From an uncultured SAR86 cluster bacterium (GTDB lineage Bacteria > Pseudomonadota > Gammaproteobacteria > Magnimaribacterales > D2472), in assembly GCA_938075575.1 (NCBI GenBank), contig CALJHI010000070.1, forward strand, positions 1 through 14,483: 14,483 nt of DNA, in the 5' to 3' direction. The notes beneath the pieces were generated by a model that saw only the letters and a program-made list of their open reading frames with translations, was not told the DNA's origin and ran no database searches. Positions 6,604 to 13,639 of this stretch are shown one piece after another. Both the position numbers and the translations under genes were made by a program. Within the stretch, counting starts at the first letter, position 1. The number at the start of each line of letters is the position of its first letter.

Positions 6604-7340
6604 AGTTCACCAAGAAAATTTTGCGCAAGAGTTAGGCCAACTACTGCAGCGGTCTCTGCCCTTAGAGTATTAGAACCCAATCTTCTTATACTAACATTTT
6701 CAGAAACCAAAAGTTCCTTCTCTTTCTCAGAAAAACCTGACTCAGGTCCAGTTATGATTGATGTATTACCTTTAGAATTAATATCAGTAATTAAGAGTTT
6801 CTTTTCTCCAATAAAATCAAACGCTATTAACTCACTATCAGACTTAATAGGATCTGAAGAAAGGGTTTGATATAAAGTACCAAGATACTCCACTTTAGGA
6901 ACAAGGTTCCTTCCTGACTGCTTGCATGCGCCGACAACTATATCCTCAACCTTATCTACAATCTTCTGAATATCTTTTTTTGCAATACTCTGATCAATTA
7001 GATCGGGTTTATAAAAAAATACTTTATCAACTCCTATCTCGACAACCTTCTGGATCATAAAATTCAAATTATCTTTTTTAAGAACGGGGAGAATGCTCAT
7101 GACTTTATAGTTTTTGCTTGCTGCTTCAGAAATTTTTCCTTCAATAATTAAAATTGCCTTATTCCTTCTTAGTTCCTTTATTTTGAATGTGGCACTAAGG
7201 CCATTGCCATTAAAAACCTCGACACTACCACCCTCATGTAACCTTAGCGCTTTTATAAGATGGTTTGATTGCAGACTATCAAGCTCAATAGATACACTAT
7301 TTTCTGAAAAAAATTTGCTATAGAATCTATGGAGTTTCAT
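6600..7340 (-). CDS. rsmE: 16S rRNA (uracil1498-N3)-methyltransferase RsmE
   Basis: RsmE methylates U1498 of 16S rRNA in the assembled 30S subunit using S-adenosylmethionine. The 246 residues have the N-terminal PUA-like part (LHRFYS, then SNHLIKALRLHEG). The C-terminal SPOUT knot domain follows with QKVVEIGVDKV, ACKQSGRN, TGPESGFS and LGSNTLRAETAA. The knot motif usually reads GPEGGF; here the fourth residue is serine. The gene heads the six-gene minus cluster. A strong promoter-like pair (CTGACA at 7371-7376, TATAAT at 7347-7352) would start transcription at or next to the ATG, so translation may be leaderless. The divergent phosphatase gene starts 29 bases away. Confidence 0.95.
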   Translation of the reverse strand: MKLHRFYSKFFSENSVSIELDSLQSNHLIKALRLHEGGSVEVFNGNGLSATFKIKELRRNKAILIIEGKISEAASKNYKVMSILPVLKKDNLNFMIQKVVEIGVDKVFFYKPDLIDQSIAKKDIQKIVDKVEDIVVGACKQSGRNLVPKVEYLGTLYQTLSSDPIKSDSELIAFDFIGEKKLLITDINSKGNTSIITGPESGFSEKEKELLVSENVSIRRLGSNTLRAETAAVVGLTLAQNFLGEL

Positions 7341-7346
7341 ATATAT

Positions 7347-7376
7347 ATTATAGCGATTGGATTATAAGAATGTCAG
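7347..7376 (-). promoter_or_regulatory. Probable sigma70 promoter of the rsmE-to-rpoD cluster
   Basis: On the minus strand CTGACA (7371-7376, 5 of 6 consensus bases) and a perfect TATAAT (7347-7352) are separated by 18 bases. The expected start point is near 7340, the A of the rsmE ATG. The -35 box lies inside the first codons of the divergent phosphatase gene. A second perfect TATAAT lies at 7361-7366 but has a poor -35 box. Confidence 0.55.
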
Positions 7377-7933
7377 ATATAAGTATTACATTAATTAGGC
7401 ACGGTGAAGCAGCTGGATCATGGTCTGAAAATTTGGACCCTGGGCTCAGTGTAAATGGGATTGATCAGGCAAAGTCTCTATCTCTTGATAATACAAATGA
7501 CTATCTAAAAGATTATGATTTTATTTCAAGCCCAAGATTGAGAGCAATAGAAACATCACATTTTTTAGCCAGGAAATTTAATAAGAAAGTAAAAATTAAT
7601 GACATTTTTGATGAGATTCCATCAGAAGGAATTAAACTGGAAGATAAGATAGATTGGTTAAAAAAGATTTCATCTATGCCATTTAAGGATCTTCCTAATT
7701 CAGTGATTGATTGGCAGGAAATGATAATAAAAGAGATTCTATCTTTTAAACAAAACTCAGTAATTTTTTCACACTTCATGGTTATGAACATTGTTTTTGG
7801 ATATATCAATAGTTCGAGCAAGCTACTGAGCTTTTACCCAGATTACACCTCTTCGATAAAAGTAACTCTAAAAGATAATGAAATTACTTCTTACCAGATT
7901 GATAAAGAGAAAAAAACTAAGATCAATCTATAA
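7370..7933 (+). CDS. Histidine phosphatase family protein (phosphoglycerate-mutase-like)
   Basis: The 187 residues carry the histidine-phosphatase core. These are LIRHGEA (8-14) with the phosphate-accepting H11 and R10, SSPRLRAIET (53-62) with the second arginine, the acid E82 in DEIPSEG, and the second histidine H135 in IFSHFMVMN. This fold removes phosphate from small metabolites or phosphohistidine proteins. The short length and absence of extra domains resemble SixA/CobC-type members, but the substrate cannot be told from sequence, so I give no gene symbol. The gene is divergent from rsmE with only 29 bases between. It is followed by fis after 54 bases, where a separate promoter is likely. 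Confidence 0.88.
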   Translation: MSDISITLIRHGEAAGSWSENLDPGLSVNGIDQAKSLSLDNTNDYLKDYDFISSPRLRAIETSHFLARKFNKKVKINDIFDEIPSEGIKLEDKIDWLKKISSMPFKDLPNSVIDWQEMIIKEILSFKQNSVIFSHFMVMNIVFGYINSSSKLLSFYPDYTSSIKVTLKDNEITSYQIDKEKKTKINL

Positions 7934-7940
7934 AAAACTA

Positions 7941-7968
7941 TTGAGCAATTTTTAAACAGATGTAAAAT
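7941..7968 (+). promoter_or_regulatory. Candidate promoter of the fis-purH-purD-coq7 cluster
   Basis: TTGAGC (7941-7946) and TAAAAT (7963-7968) are 16 bases apart. They lie in the only untranslated gap upstream of fis. A 10-base palindrome, ATCAATTGAT (7967-7976), spans the expected start site and could bind a regulator, possibly Fis itself, since fis is autoregulated in enterobacteria. Confidence 0.4.
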
Positions 7969-7987
7969 CAATTGATTCTTTCATTTT

Positions 7988-8263
7988 TTGCTTACTTTGA
8001 CTAAAAAAGAACCTTCTTTCGATAGCTACTCTAGAAAGCCCCTTGCTAATGAGGTTAGAAAGGCTATGAAAAGATATTATAGGCAACTTGAATCCAACGC
8101 TCCTATAGATGTTTATGATTTAGTACTTTCTGAGATTGAGCCTCCTTTGTTAATTCAGACTATGAAATACGCAAAAAATAACCAATCAAAAGCAGCCAAA
8201 ATCCTTGGCATTAATAGAACGACTCTTAGAACAAAACTTAAAAAATATAATATTGGAAAGTAA
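7988..8263 (+). CDS. fis: DNA-binding nucleoid protein Fis
   Basis: Fis is a small homodimeric DNA-bending protein that shapes the nucleoid and activates rRNA and other promoters. The 91 residues align with E. coli Fis (98 residues): the KPLANEVRKAMKRYYRQL helix (17-34), DVYDLVLSEIEPPLL (41-55), and the C-terminal helix-turn-helix NQSKAAKILGINRTTLRTKLKKY (65-87). An in-frame TGA at 7973-7975 leaves no upstream ATG. The start must be TTG at 7988 or TTG at 7997; the first methionine codon inside comes only at residue 28, within the conserved core. No clear Shine-Dalgarno sequence is seen. The stop TAA shares a base with the purH ATG (TAATG). The dusB gene that often precedes fis is absent; a histidine-phosphatase gene is there instead. 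Confidence 0.92.
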   Translation: MLTLTKKEPSFDSYSRKPLANEVRKAMKRYYRQLESNAPIDVYDLVLSEIEPPLLIQTMKYAKNNQSKAAKILGINRTTLRTKLKKYNIGK

Positions 8264-9804
8264 TGAATTTAATCCATCCCAAAACAGCGCTGATTAGTCT
8301 ATCTGATAAGACTGGGCTTTATGAAATAGTTGAATATCTTGTATCTAAAAATGTAAAAATTCTTTCTACAGGAGGAACTTACAAGGCTATAAAGGAAATT
8401 AATCCAAACGTAGTAGAAGTGTCTGAATTTACAGGATTTCAAGAAATGATGGATGGAAGAGTTAAAACTCTTCATCCTAAAATTCATGCAGGAATTCTTG
8501 CAAGAAGAGATAAAGATCTTGAGGCCCTTGATGAAAGGGGTTTTGAGACTATAGATTTAGTTATAGTGAATCTATACCCATTTCAAGAGACAATAGCTTC
8601 TGGCTGCACATTTGAAGAAGCCGTTGAAAAAATTGATATTGGTGGTCCAACAATGATCAGATCTGCTGCTAAAAATTTTAAAGATGTAGCCGTTCTCTCT
8701 GATCCCAAGGACTATTCAAAATTTATTGACCAATGGAAAAATGATGGTGGCATCTCCTATAATTTCAGGAAAGAGCTTTCCAATAAGGTATTTGCTCTAA
8801 TGGCTGAATACAACCTAGCTATATCAAACTATTTCTCTGAAAAAAATAATATTGATCTTCCAAATTTTAAATTTAAGGATTCTTCGGTCTTGAGATATGG
8901 CGAAAACCCTCATCAAGAAGCAAGGCTTCTAACATTTGATGATCTTAAAAATGTGAATATAGCTAATGCAGAAATTATTCAAGGCAAGGAGATGTCATAC
9001 AACAATATTGTTGATGCAGATGCAGCATGGGAATGCGTTAGAGAATTTAATGAGCCTGCCTGCGTTATTGTAAAACATGCTAATCCATGTGGCGTGGCAT
9101 CATCAGATTCATTGCTTAATGCATATAATCTTGCCTTTCAAACCGATCCAACTTCAGCTTTTGGAGGCATTATTGCTCTAAATGGGAAGCTTAATGCCTC
9201 AACTGCTAAAGAAATTAATGAAAGACAGTTTGTTGAAGTAATAATTGCTACAGATTATGAGGAAGCAGCTTTAAATGTTTTAAGTTCTAAGAAGAATATT
9301 AGAGTTCTAAGAGTAGATATAGATCAAGATAATCCATATCCAGGAACAATAAAGAAAGTTTCTGGTGGAATCTTACTGCAAAGTGATGATGACTTTAGCG
9401 TGTCTCAATCTTCATTGAAATGTGTAACAAAAAGGCAGCCAAGTGAGAGTGAAATGAAAGATTTAATGTTTGCATGGAAGGTAGCAAAATTTGTAAAATC
9501 AAACGCAATTGTATATGCAAGAGACAGGCAAACAATTGGAATAGGTGCTGGTCAAATGAGCAGAGTTATAAGTGCAGATATTGCAAATTTAAAAGCAAAG
9601 GAAGAAGGGTTAAAAGTTGAGAGTGCAGTTATGGCCTCAGATGCATTCTTTCCATTTAGAGATGGGATAGATAAAGCTGCATCTAGTGGAATTGCAGCAA
9701 TTATTCAGCCCGGTGGCTCTATAAGAGATGATGAGGTTATTGCGGCTGCTGATGAAAATAATATGGCTATGGTTTTCACATCAACAAGACATTTTAGGCA
9801 CTAA
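8263..9804 (+). CDS. purH: Bifunctional AICAR transformylase / IMP cyclohydrolase PurH
   Basis: PurH performs the last two steps of IMP synthesis: formyl transfer from 10-formyl-tetrahydrofolate to AICAR, then ring closure. The 513 residues are full length. The N-terminal cyclohydrolase (MGS-like) domain spans about 1-150 with STGGTYKAI (35-43), DGRVKTLHPKIHAG (64-77) and IDIGGPTMIR (124-133). The transformylase domain follows with LRYGENPHQ (210-218), MSYNNIVDADAAW (244-256) and the catalytic pair K271-H272 in VKHANPCG, ending in the typical FTSTRHFRH tail. It starts on the last base of the fis stop (TAATG) and ends the same way against purD, so the genes are likely translationally coupled. 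Confidence 0.98.
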   Translation: MNLIHPKTALISLSDKTGLYEIVEYLVSKNVKILSTGGTYKAIKEINPNVVEVSEFTGFQEMMDGRVKTLHPKIHAGILARRDKDLEALDERGFETIDLVIVNLYPFQETIASGCTFEEAVEKIDIGGPTMIRSAAKNFKDVAVLSDPKDYSKFIDQWKNDGGISYNFRKELSNKVFALMAEYNLAISNYFSEKNNIDLPNFKFKDSSVLRYGENPHQEARLLTFDDLKNVNIANAEIIQGKEMSYNNIVDADAAWECVREFNEPACVIVKHANPCGVASSDSLLNAYNLAFQTDPTSAFGGIIALNGKLNASTAKEINERQFVEVIIATDYEEAALNVLSSKKNIRVLRVDIDQDNPYPGTIKKVSGGILLQSDDDFSVSQSSLKCVTKRQPSESEMKDLMFAWKVAKFVKSNAIVYARDRQTIGIGAGQMSRVISADIANLKAKEEGLKVESAVMASDAFFPFRDGIDKAASSGIAAIIQPGGSIRDDEVIAAADENNMAMVFTSTRHFRH

Positions 9805-11090
9805 TGAAAGTTCTGGTTATTGGGTCAGGTGGAAGAGAGCATGCTTTAGCATGGAAGTCGGCACAGGATAGCGCTGTAAGTGAGGTTTTTGTCTCTCCTG
9901 GAAATGCTGGAACTAAACTTGAAGATAAATTAACCAATGTATGTCTTGATCATGACAATTTTGAATCAATAGAGAAATTTTGTTCTTTGCATGATGTTCA
10001 GTTAGTTATAATTGGGCCTGAGCAACCATTGGTTGCTGGTCTGACAGATTATCTTGAATCAAAAAAAATAAATGTCTTTGGACCTTCAAAAGCTGCGGCT
10101 CAATTAGAGGGGTCAAAAACTTTTTCCAAAGATTTTTTTGTTAAATATGGAATACCAACAGCAGAATATGCATCGTTTGACAATTTTAATGAGGCCTTCC
10201 AGCACTTAGAGAATATTGTTTATCCGACAGTTGTGAAGGCTGATGGTTTGGCAGCAGGTAAAGGGGTCATAATTTGCGAGTCTAAATTAGATGCAGAACT
10301 AGCACTAAAAAATATTTTCCAAGACAATGCATTCGGTAGCGCTGGCAATAGAGTCGTTATCGAAGAGTTTCTAGAAGGTGAAGAAGCCAGCTTTATTGCT
10401 GTTGTCAGCAAAGATAAAATTATTCCTCTGGCAACTAGCCAAGATCATAAGGCTGTAGGTGAAGGTGATGTTGGTTTGAATACTGGTGGAATGGGTGCAT
10501 ATTCTCCAGCGCCTATAGTTTCTGAATCAATCAATCAAAAAATTATTGACCAAGTAATGAAGCCGACGATGGATGGCTTGATTAGTGAGGGGTCGCCATA
10601 TTTGGGGTTTCTTTATGCTGGATTAATGATCAAAGATGATGAAATAAAAGTATTAGAATTTAATTGCAGATTCGGCGATCCTGAAACACAGCCTATCCTA
10701 ATGAGGCTAGAATCTAGCTTGGTTGAGTTATGTCTATGTGCAATTAATGATGATCTCGATAACTATGATATTAAATGGAATCCAATGTATGCATGTGGTG
10801 TTGTAATGGCCTCTGAAGGTTATCCTGAAAAATACGAAGCTGGTAAAGAAGTCACTATTGAAAATATAGATAATCTTCATATGAAGCTTTTTCATGCTGG
10901 AACAACTTTGCAAGATGATAAAATTCTTACATCTGGAGGGAGGGTTTTTTGCGCAACTGCACTTGGCGAGGATTTAAAAGAAGCGCAAGAAAGAGCATAT
11001 GAATTGGTTGATAAAGTGAAATTTGAAGGGTCCTACTTTAGGCAAGATATAGGCTATAAAGGAATATATTTGGGTGTTAAATGGGTCTGA
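9804..11090 (+). CDS. purD: Phosphoribosylamine-glycine ligase PurD (GAR synthetase)
   Basis: PurD ligates glycine to phosphoribosylamine with ATP, the second step of purine synthesis. The 428 residues are full length for the monofunctional bacterial enzyme. They show the N-terminal VLVIGSGGREHALAW (3-17), GPEQPLVAGL (71-80), the ATP-grasp lysine region VVKADGLAAGKGV (143-155), GLNTGGMGAYSPAP (224-237) and the metal-binding EFNCRFGDPETQ (285-296). The gene overlaps purH by one base and coq7 by 10 bases. The purH-purD order downstream of fis matches what I recall from Pseudomonas. Confidence 0.98.
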   Translation: MKVLVIGSGGREHALAWKSAQDSAVSEVFVSPGNAGTKLEDKLTNVCLDHDNFESIEKFCSLHDVQLVIIGPEQPLVAGLTDYLESKKINVFGPSKAAAQLEGSKTFSKDFFVKYGIPTAEYASFDNFNEAFQHLENIVYPTVVKADGLAAGKGVIICESKLDAELALKNIFQDNAFGSAGNRVVIEEFLEGEEASFIAVVSKDKIIPLATSQDHKAVGEGDVGLNTGGMGAYSPAPIVSESINQKIIDQVMKPTMDGLISEGSPYLGFLYAGLMIKDDEIKVLEFNCRFGDPETQPILMRLESSLVELCLCAINDDLDNYDIKWNPMYACGVVMASEGYPEKYEAGKEVTIENIDNLHMKLFHAGTTLQDDKILTSGGRVFCATALGEDLKEAQERAYELVDKVKFEGSYFRQDIGYKGIYLGVKWV

Positions 11091-11719
11091 TAGATAAAAT
11101 TGTTAATGAGTGTGATATTGCTCTTAAAACACTTTCAAACTCTAAGGCTGGAACAAATAGAGACTATCCTGTCAAAAAAACATCTTTAGACAAAAAAGCA
11201 AAGCTATCAAAAAAAGAAAAAGAGCTATCAATTCAAATGATGAGAGTTAATTTGGCTGGGGAAGTAGCAGCTCAAGCTTTATATCGCGGCCAAGCAATGG
11301 TTTGTAAAGATGAAGATATTAAAAAACATCTCATAGAAGCCGGTGAAGAGGAAACCGACCATCTTATATGGTGTAAAAAAAGACTGGATGAGCTCGACGG
11401 CAAAGGGTCTGTTTTTAATCCAATTTGGTATGCCGGCTCTTTTGCCATTGGTGCAATTTTTGGAAATATGGGTGAGAAAGTGAGTCTTGGTTTTGTTGAG
11501 GAAACGGAGAAGCAGGTTGTTAAGCATATAGATATGCATCTTGAGAGAGTATCTCCAAATGATGCTGACACAATACAAATCTTAAAAACTATGAGAGAGG
11601 ATGAAGATATTCATGCAAGACAAGCTGAAGAAAATGGTGGTGAAGAGCTAAGAAAGCCAACAAAAAAGATTATGGAATATACTGCCAAGATAATGACTTC
11701 CTCAAGTACTTATATTTAA
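11081..11719 (+). CDS. coq7: Coq7 family demethoxyubiquinone hydroxylase
   Basis: Coq7 is a di-iron monooxygenase that adds the last hydroxyl group to the ubiquinone ring; in bacteria without UbiF it does this step. The 212 residues carry the ferritin-like ligand set: E61 in NLAGEVAAQ, the E-x2-H pair E91/H94 in EEETDH, E143 in EETEKQ, and the second E-x2-H pair E175/H178 in DEDIH. The lysine-rich N-terminal 50 residues are variable. A hydrophobic stretch at about 115-130 may help it lie on the membrane where the quinone is. The ATG overlaps the end of purD by 10 bases, so it is probably co-expressed with purine genes. Its stop is 8 bases from the convergent helicase stop. Confidence 0.93.
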   Translation: MGLIDKIVNECDIALKTLSNSKAGTNRDYPVKKTSLDKKAKLSKKEKELSIQMMRVNLAGEVAAQALYRGQAMVCKDEDIKKHLIEAGEEETDHLIWCKKRLDELDGKGSVFNPIWYAGSFAIGAIFGNMGEKVSLGFVEETEKQVVKHIDMHLERVSPNDADTIQILKTMREDEDIHARQAEENGGEELRKPTKKIMEYTAKIMTSSSTYI

Positions 11720-11727
11720 AAAATAAA

Positions 11728-12894
11728 CTACTTCATCTGCTGCCACTTAACTGGCACGCCTTCTAATTGATACCTATTAGATTCTTCTCTTAATTTTTCA
11801 TACTCTGTTTTTGATGAATATACAGTCACGATAAGAGCATTCAGTTTGTTTGCAGTTATTCTAAGAACCCTACCCATTCTTTGTATTCTTTGTCTTTTTG
11901 AAGAAGAGGCGCTTAATATCATGGCTCCATCAGCCTCAGGCATATCAAAACCCTCATCGAGTGCCGTACAGCTTACCAAGACATTTAGATTTCCACTCTT
12001 AAAATTATTAAGATTTTCTTCTCTTTCAGCCGAATCAAGATCTGTATTATATATAGCAGATTTATAGCCTTTTTTATTAATAATAGTATTAAATTCTTTG
12101 GCTTGTTTTTTATTTTCAGTGAAAACTATCCAACTGTCTCTTTTATATTTTTGAAGAAGCTCAATGCCAAATGGGCTTCTGTTTTTTGAAGTCTTTACCA
12201 TTCTTGCCCTATTAAAAATTAGCATTTTTAGTGGATAGTCATTCATGTTATTTCCACCTATTGTCGCCGCCCTTCTTTGAATGCTCTTAGTAAATTTCTT
12301 ATACTCGCTTTCTTCATCTTGGGTCATAGCAGCATATGCATAGAGTAATTTAAAATTAACAATGACCTCATCTTCTCTTGCGTCTATGTAGTCATAATCA
12401 AAAATAATGTCTCCAAGAATTTTTTTAATAATGATGTAAAAATTGTCATCGTAGTCCCTTTCAGGAGTCGCTGATAATCCTAATGTTGCATGCCAATTAT
12501 TTGTTAATGTGTCTCCCCTCTTTTCTGTTCCAATCTTATGACATTCATCAACAATTAAGAGAGTTTGAGAGGCATTAAACTTTTCTATGATATTTTTTAC
12601 TGAATCAATTGTAGAGATGGTTATTTTTGAAGTTTCCTCTAGATGCTCGCCACCTCCGTTTAGGGAAATCTCACTGCTAGCAAATGAATCAAGAAGGCCT
12701 TCATACCATTGGTCCAAAAGTGCGATTGAGGGAACTACTATAAAAATATTATTATCAGGATTTTCTTGAAGATATTTTTTAAGGCAATGAATTGCAAATA
12801 CTGTCTTACCTCCACCTGTGACTACCTTTACTATTCCTCTTTTTTTTGCCCACCACATAGGAAAAGCAGCTTCCTGCCATTGCCTAAGCTTCAA
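11728..12894 (-). CDS. Compact SF2 DEAD/DEAH-box helicase, XPB/SSL2-like
   Basis: A 388-residue superfamily-2 helicase core with almost nothing else. The motifs in order are: N-terminal LRQWQ (3-7), Walker A TGGGKT (26-31), motif Ia VVPSIALLDQW (53-63), Walker B VDECH (115-119), motif III LSATPERD (140-147), motif V VSCTALDEGFDMPEAD (307-322) and motif VI QRMGRVLR (338-345). The segment ILGDIIFDYDYIDA, then an acidic stretch with NFKLLYAYAAMT, resembles the XPB/RAD25-type (SSL2) group rather than RNA DEAD-box proteins. It has no nuclease, Zn-ribbon or methylase domain. The start is TTG, overlapping trpC by 11 bases, with GAGAGG 8 bases upstream; LRQWQ at the very N-terminus supports it. The function is unknown, with DNA repair or remodelling most plausible. 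Linkage to trp genes may reflect only transcript sharing. Confidence 0.85.
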   Translation of the reverse strand: MKLRQWQEAAFPMWWAKKRGIVKVVTGGGKTVFAIHCLKKYLQENPDNNIFIVVPSIALLDQWYEGLLDSFASSEISLNGGGEHLEETSKITISTIDSVKNIIEKFNASQTLLIVDECHKIGTEKRGDTLTNNWHATLGLSATPERDYDDNFYIIIKKILGDIIFDYDYIDAREDEVIVNFKLLYAYAAMTQDEESEYKKFTKSIQRRAATIGGNNMNDYPLKMLIFNRARMVKTSKNRSPFGIELLQKYKRDSWIVFTENKKQAKEFNTIINKKGYKSAIYNTDLDSAEREENLNNFKSGNLNVLVSCTALDEGFDMPEADGAMILSASSSKRQRIQRMGRVLRITANKLNALIVTVYSSKTEYEKLREESNRYQLEGVPVKWQQMK

Positions 12895-13639
12895 AGAACT
12901 GACCTCTCATCAAACTTTCGCCTATAAGAAAAACATGGATATTATTTTCCTTTAGTTTATCTATATCTTTCTGATTTTTTATTCCTGACTCAGAAACAAA
13001 AATATTTGCTCCCTTAAATTTCTTTTTAAGATCTATAGAATTTTGGATATCTACTTCAAATGTTTTTAAGTTTCGATTATTAACTCCAATAATTGCATTC
13101 TCATATTTTTCTACCCTTCTTAACTCTTTTTCATCATGAACTTCTATTAAATAATCTAGCTTTAGCGATTCAGCAACTTGTATAAATTTACTTATTTGGC
13201 TATCTGTTAAGATACTAACTATCAAAAGAATACAATCAGCTCCCATTAATTTTGCTTCATAGATTTGATATTCATCGATCATGAAATCTTTTCTTAAAAT
13301 AGGAAGCTTGGAGATGCTTTTTACTTGCTCCAAGTATTTTGAGCTTCCATGAAAAAAATCTTCTTCGGTGAGAATAGAAAGTGCTGAGGCTCCAATATCC
13401 TCATATTCTTTTGCTTTATTTTGCGGATCAAAGTTTTCTGAAATTATTCCTGCACTTGGAGATGCTTTTTTGATTTCAGCAATAATTGCTTGGTCCTTGT
13501 TTAAAATACTTTTCTTGAAATTTGGATCTTTCAATTCAATATTATTTATTTTACTTTTCAGCTCTGAGATTGGGACAAGAATCTTTCTTTCTTTTAGCTT
13601 GGATTGAGTATTGTCTACTATTTCTTTTAGAATGCTCAT
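12884..13639 (-). CDS. trpC: Indole-3-glycerol-phosphate synthase TrpC
   Basis: TrpC is a TIM-barrel enzyme that decarboxylates and closes CdRP into indole-3-glycerol phosphate in tryptophan synthesis. The 251 residues are full length for the monofunctional form. The catalytic residues are visible: E55 and K57 in AEIKKASPS, K117 in LRKDFMID, E166 in LIEVH, N187 in GVNNRNL and S218 in SESGI. There is no fused TrpF domain. The ATG shares one base with the trpD stop (TAATG), and the stop overlaps the helicase start. I recall trpDC near coq7 in Pseudomonas as well. Confidence 0.97.
   Translation of the reverse strand: MSILKEIVDNTQSKLKERKILVPISELKSKINNIELKDPNFKKSILNKDQAIIAEIKKASPSAGIISENFDPQNKAKEYEDIGASALSILTEEDFFHGSSKYLEQVKSISKLPILRKDFMIDEYQIYEAKLMGADCILLIVSILTDSQISKFIQVAESLKLDYLIEVHDEKELRRVEKYENAIIGVNNRNLKTFEVDIQNSIDLKKKFKGANIFVSESGIKNQKDIDKLKENNIHVFLIGESLMRGQFFEA
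12903..12908 (-). promoter_or_regulatory. Shine-Dalgarno sequence of the helicase, inside trpC
   Basis: GAGAGG on the minus strand lies 8 bases before the TTG at 12894. It supports TTG as the true start and coupling of the helicase to trpC translation. Confidence 0.5.

Noticed and set aside
11272..11578. Two minus-strand frames inside coq7
   Set aside because: They overlap conserved di-iron ligand codons of Coq7 and show no motif or ribosome site.
11741..11756. TGCCA/TGGCA hairpin after coq7 as a terminator
   Set aside because: Only 5 pairs, inside the helicase coding sequence, and not followed by a T-run on either strand.
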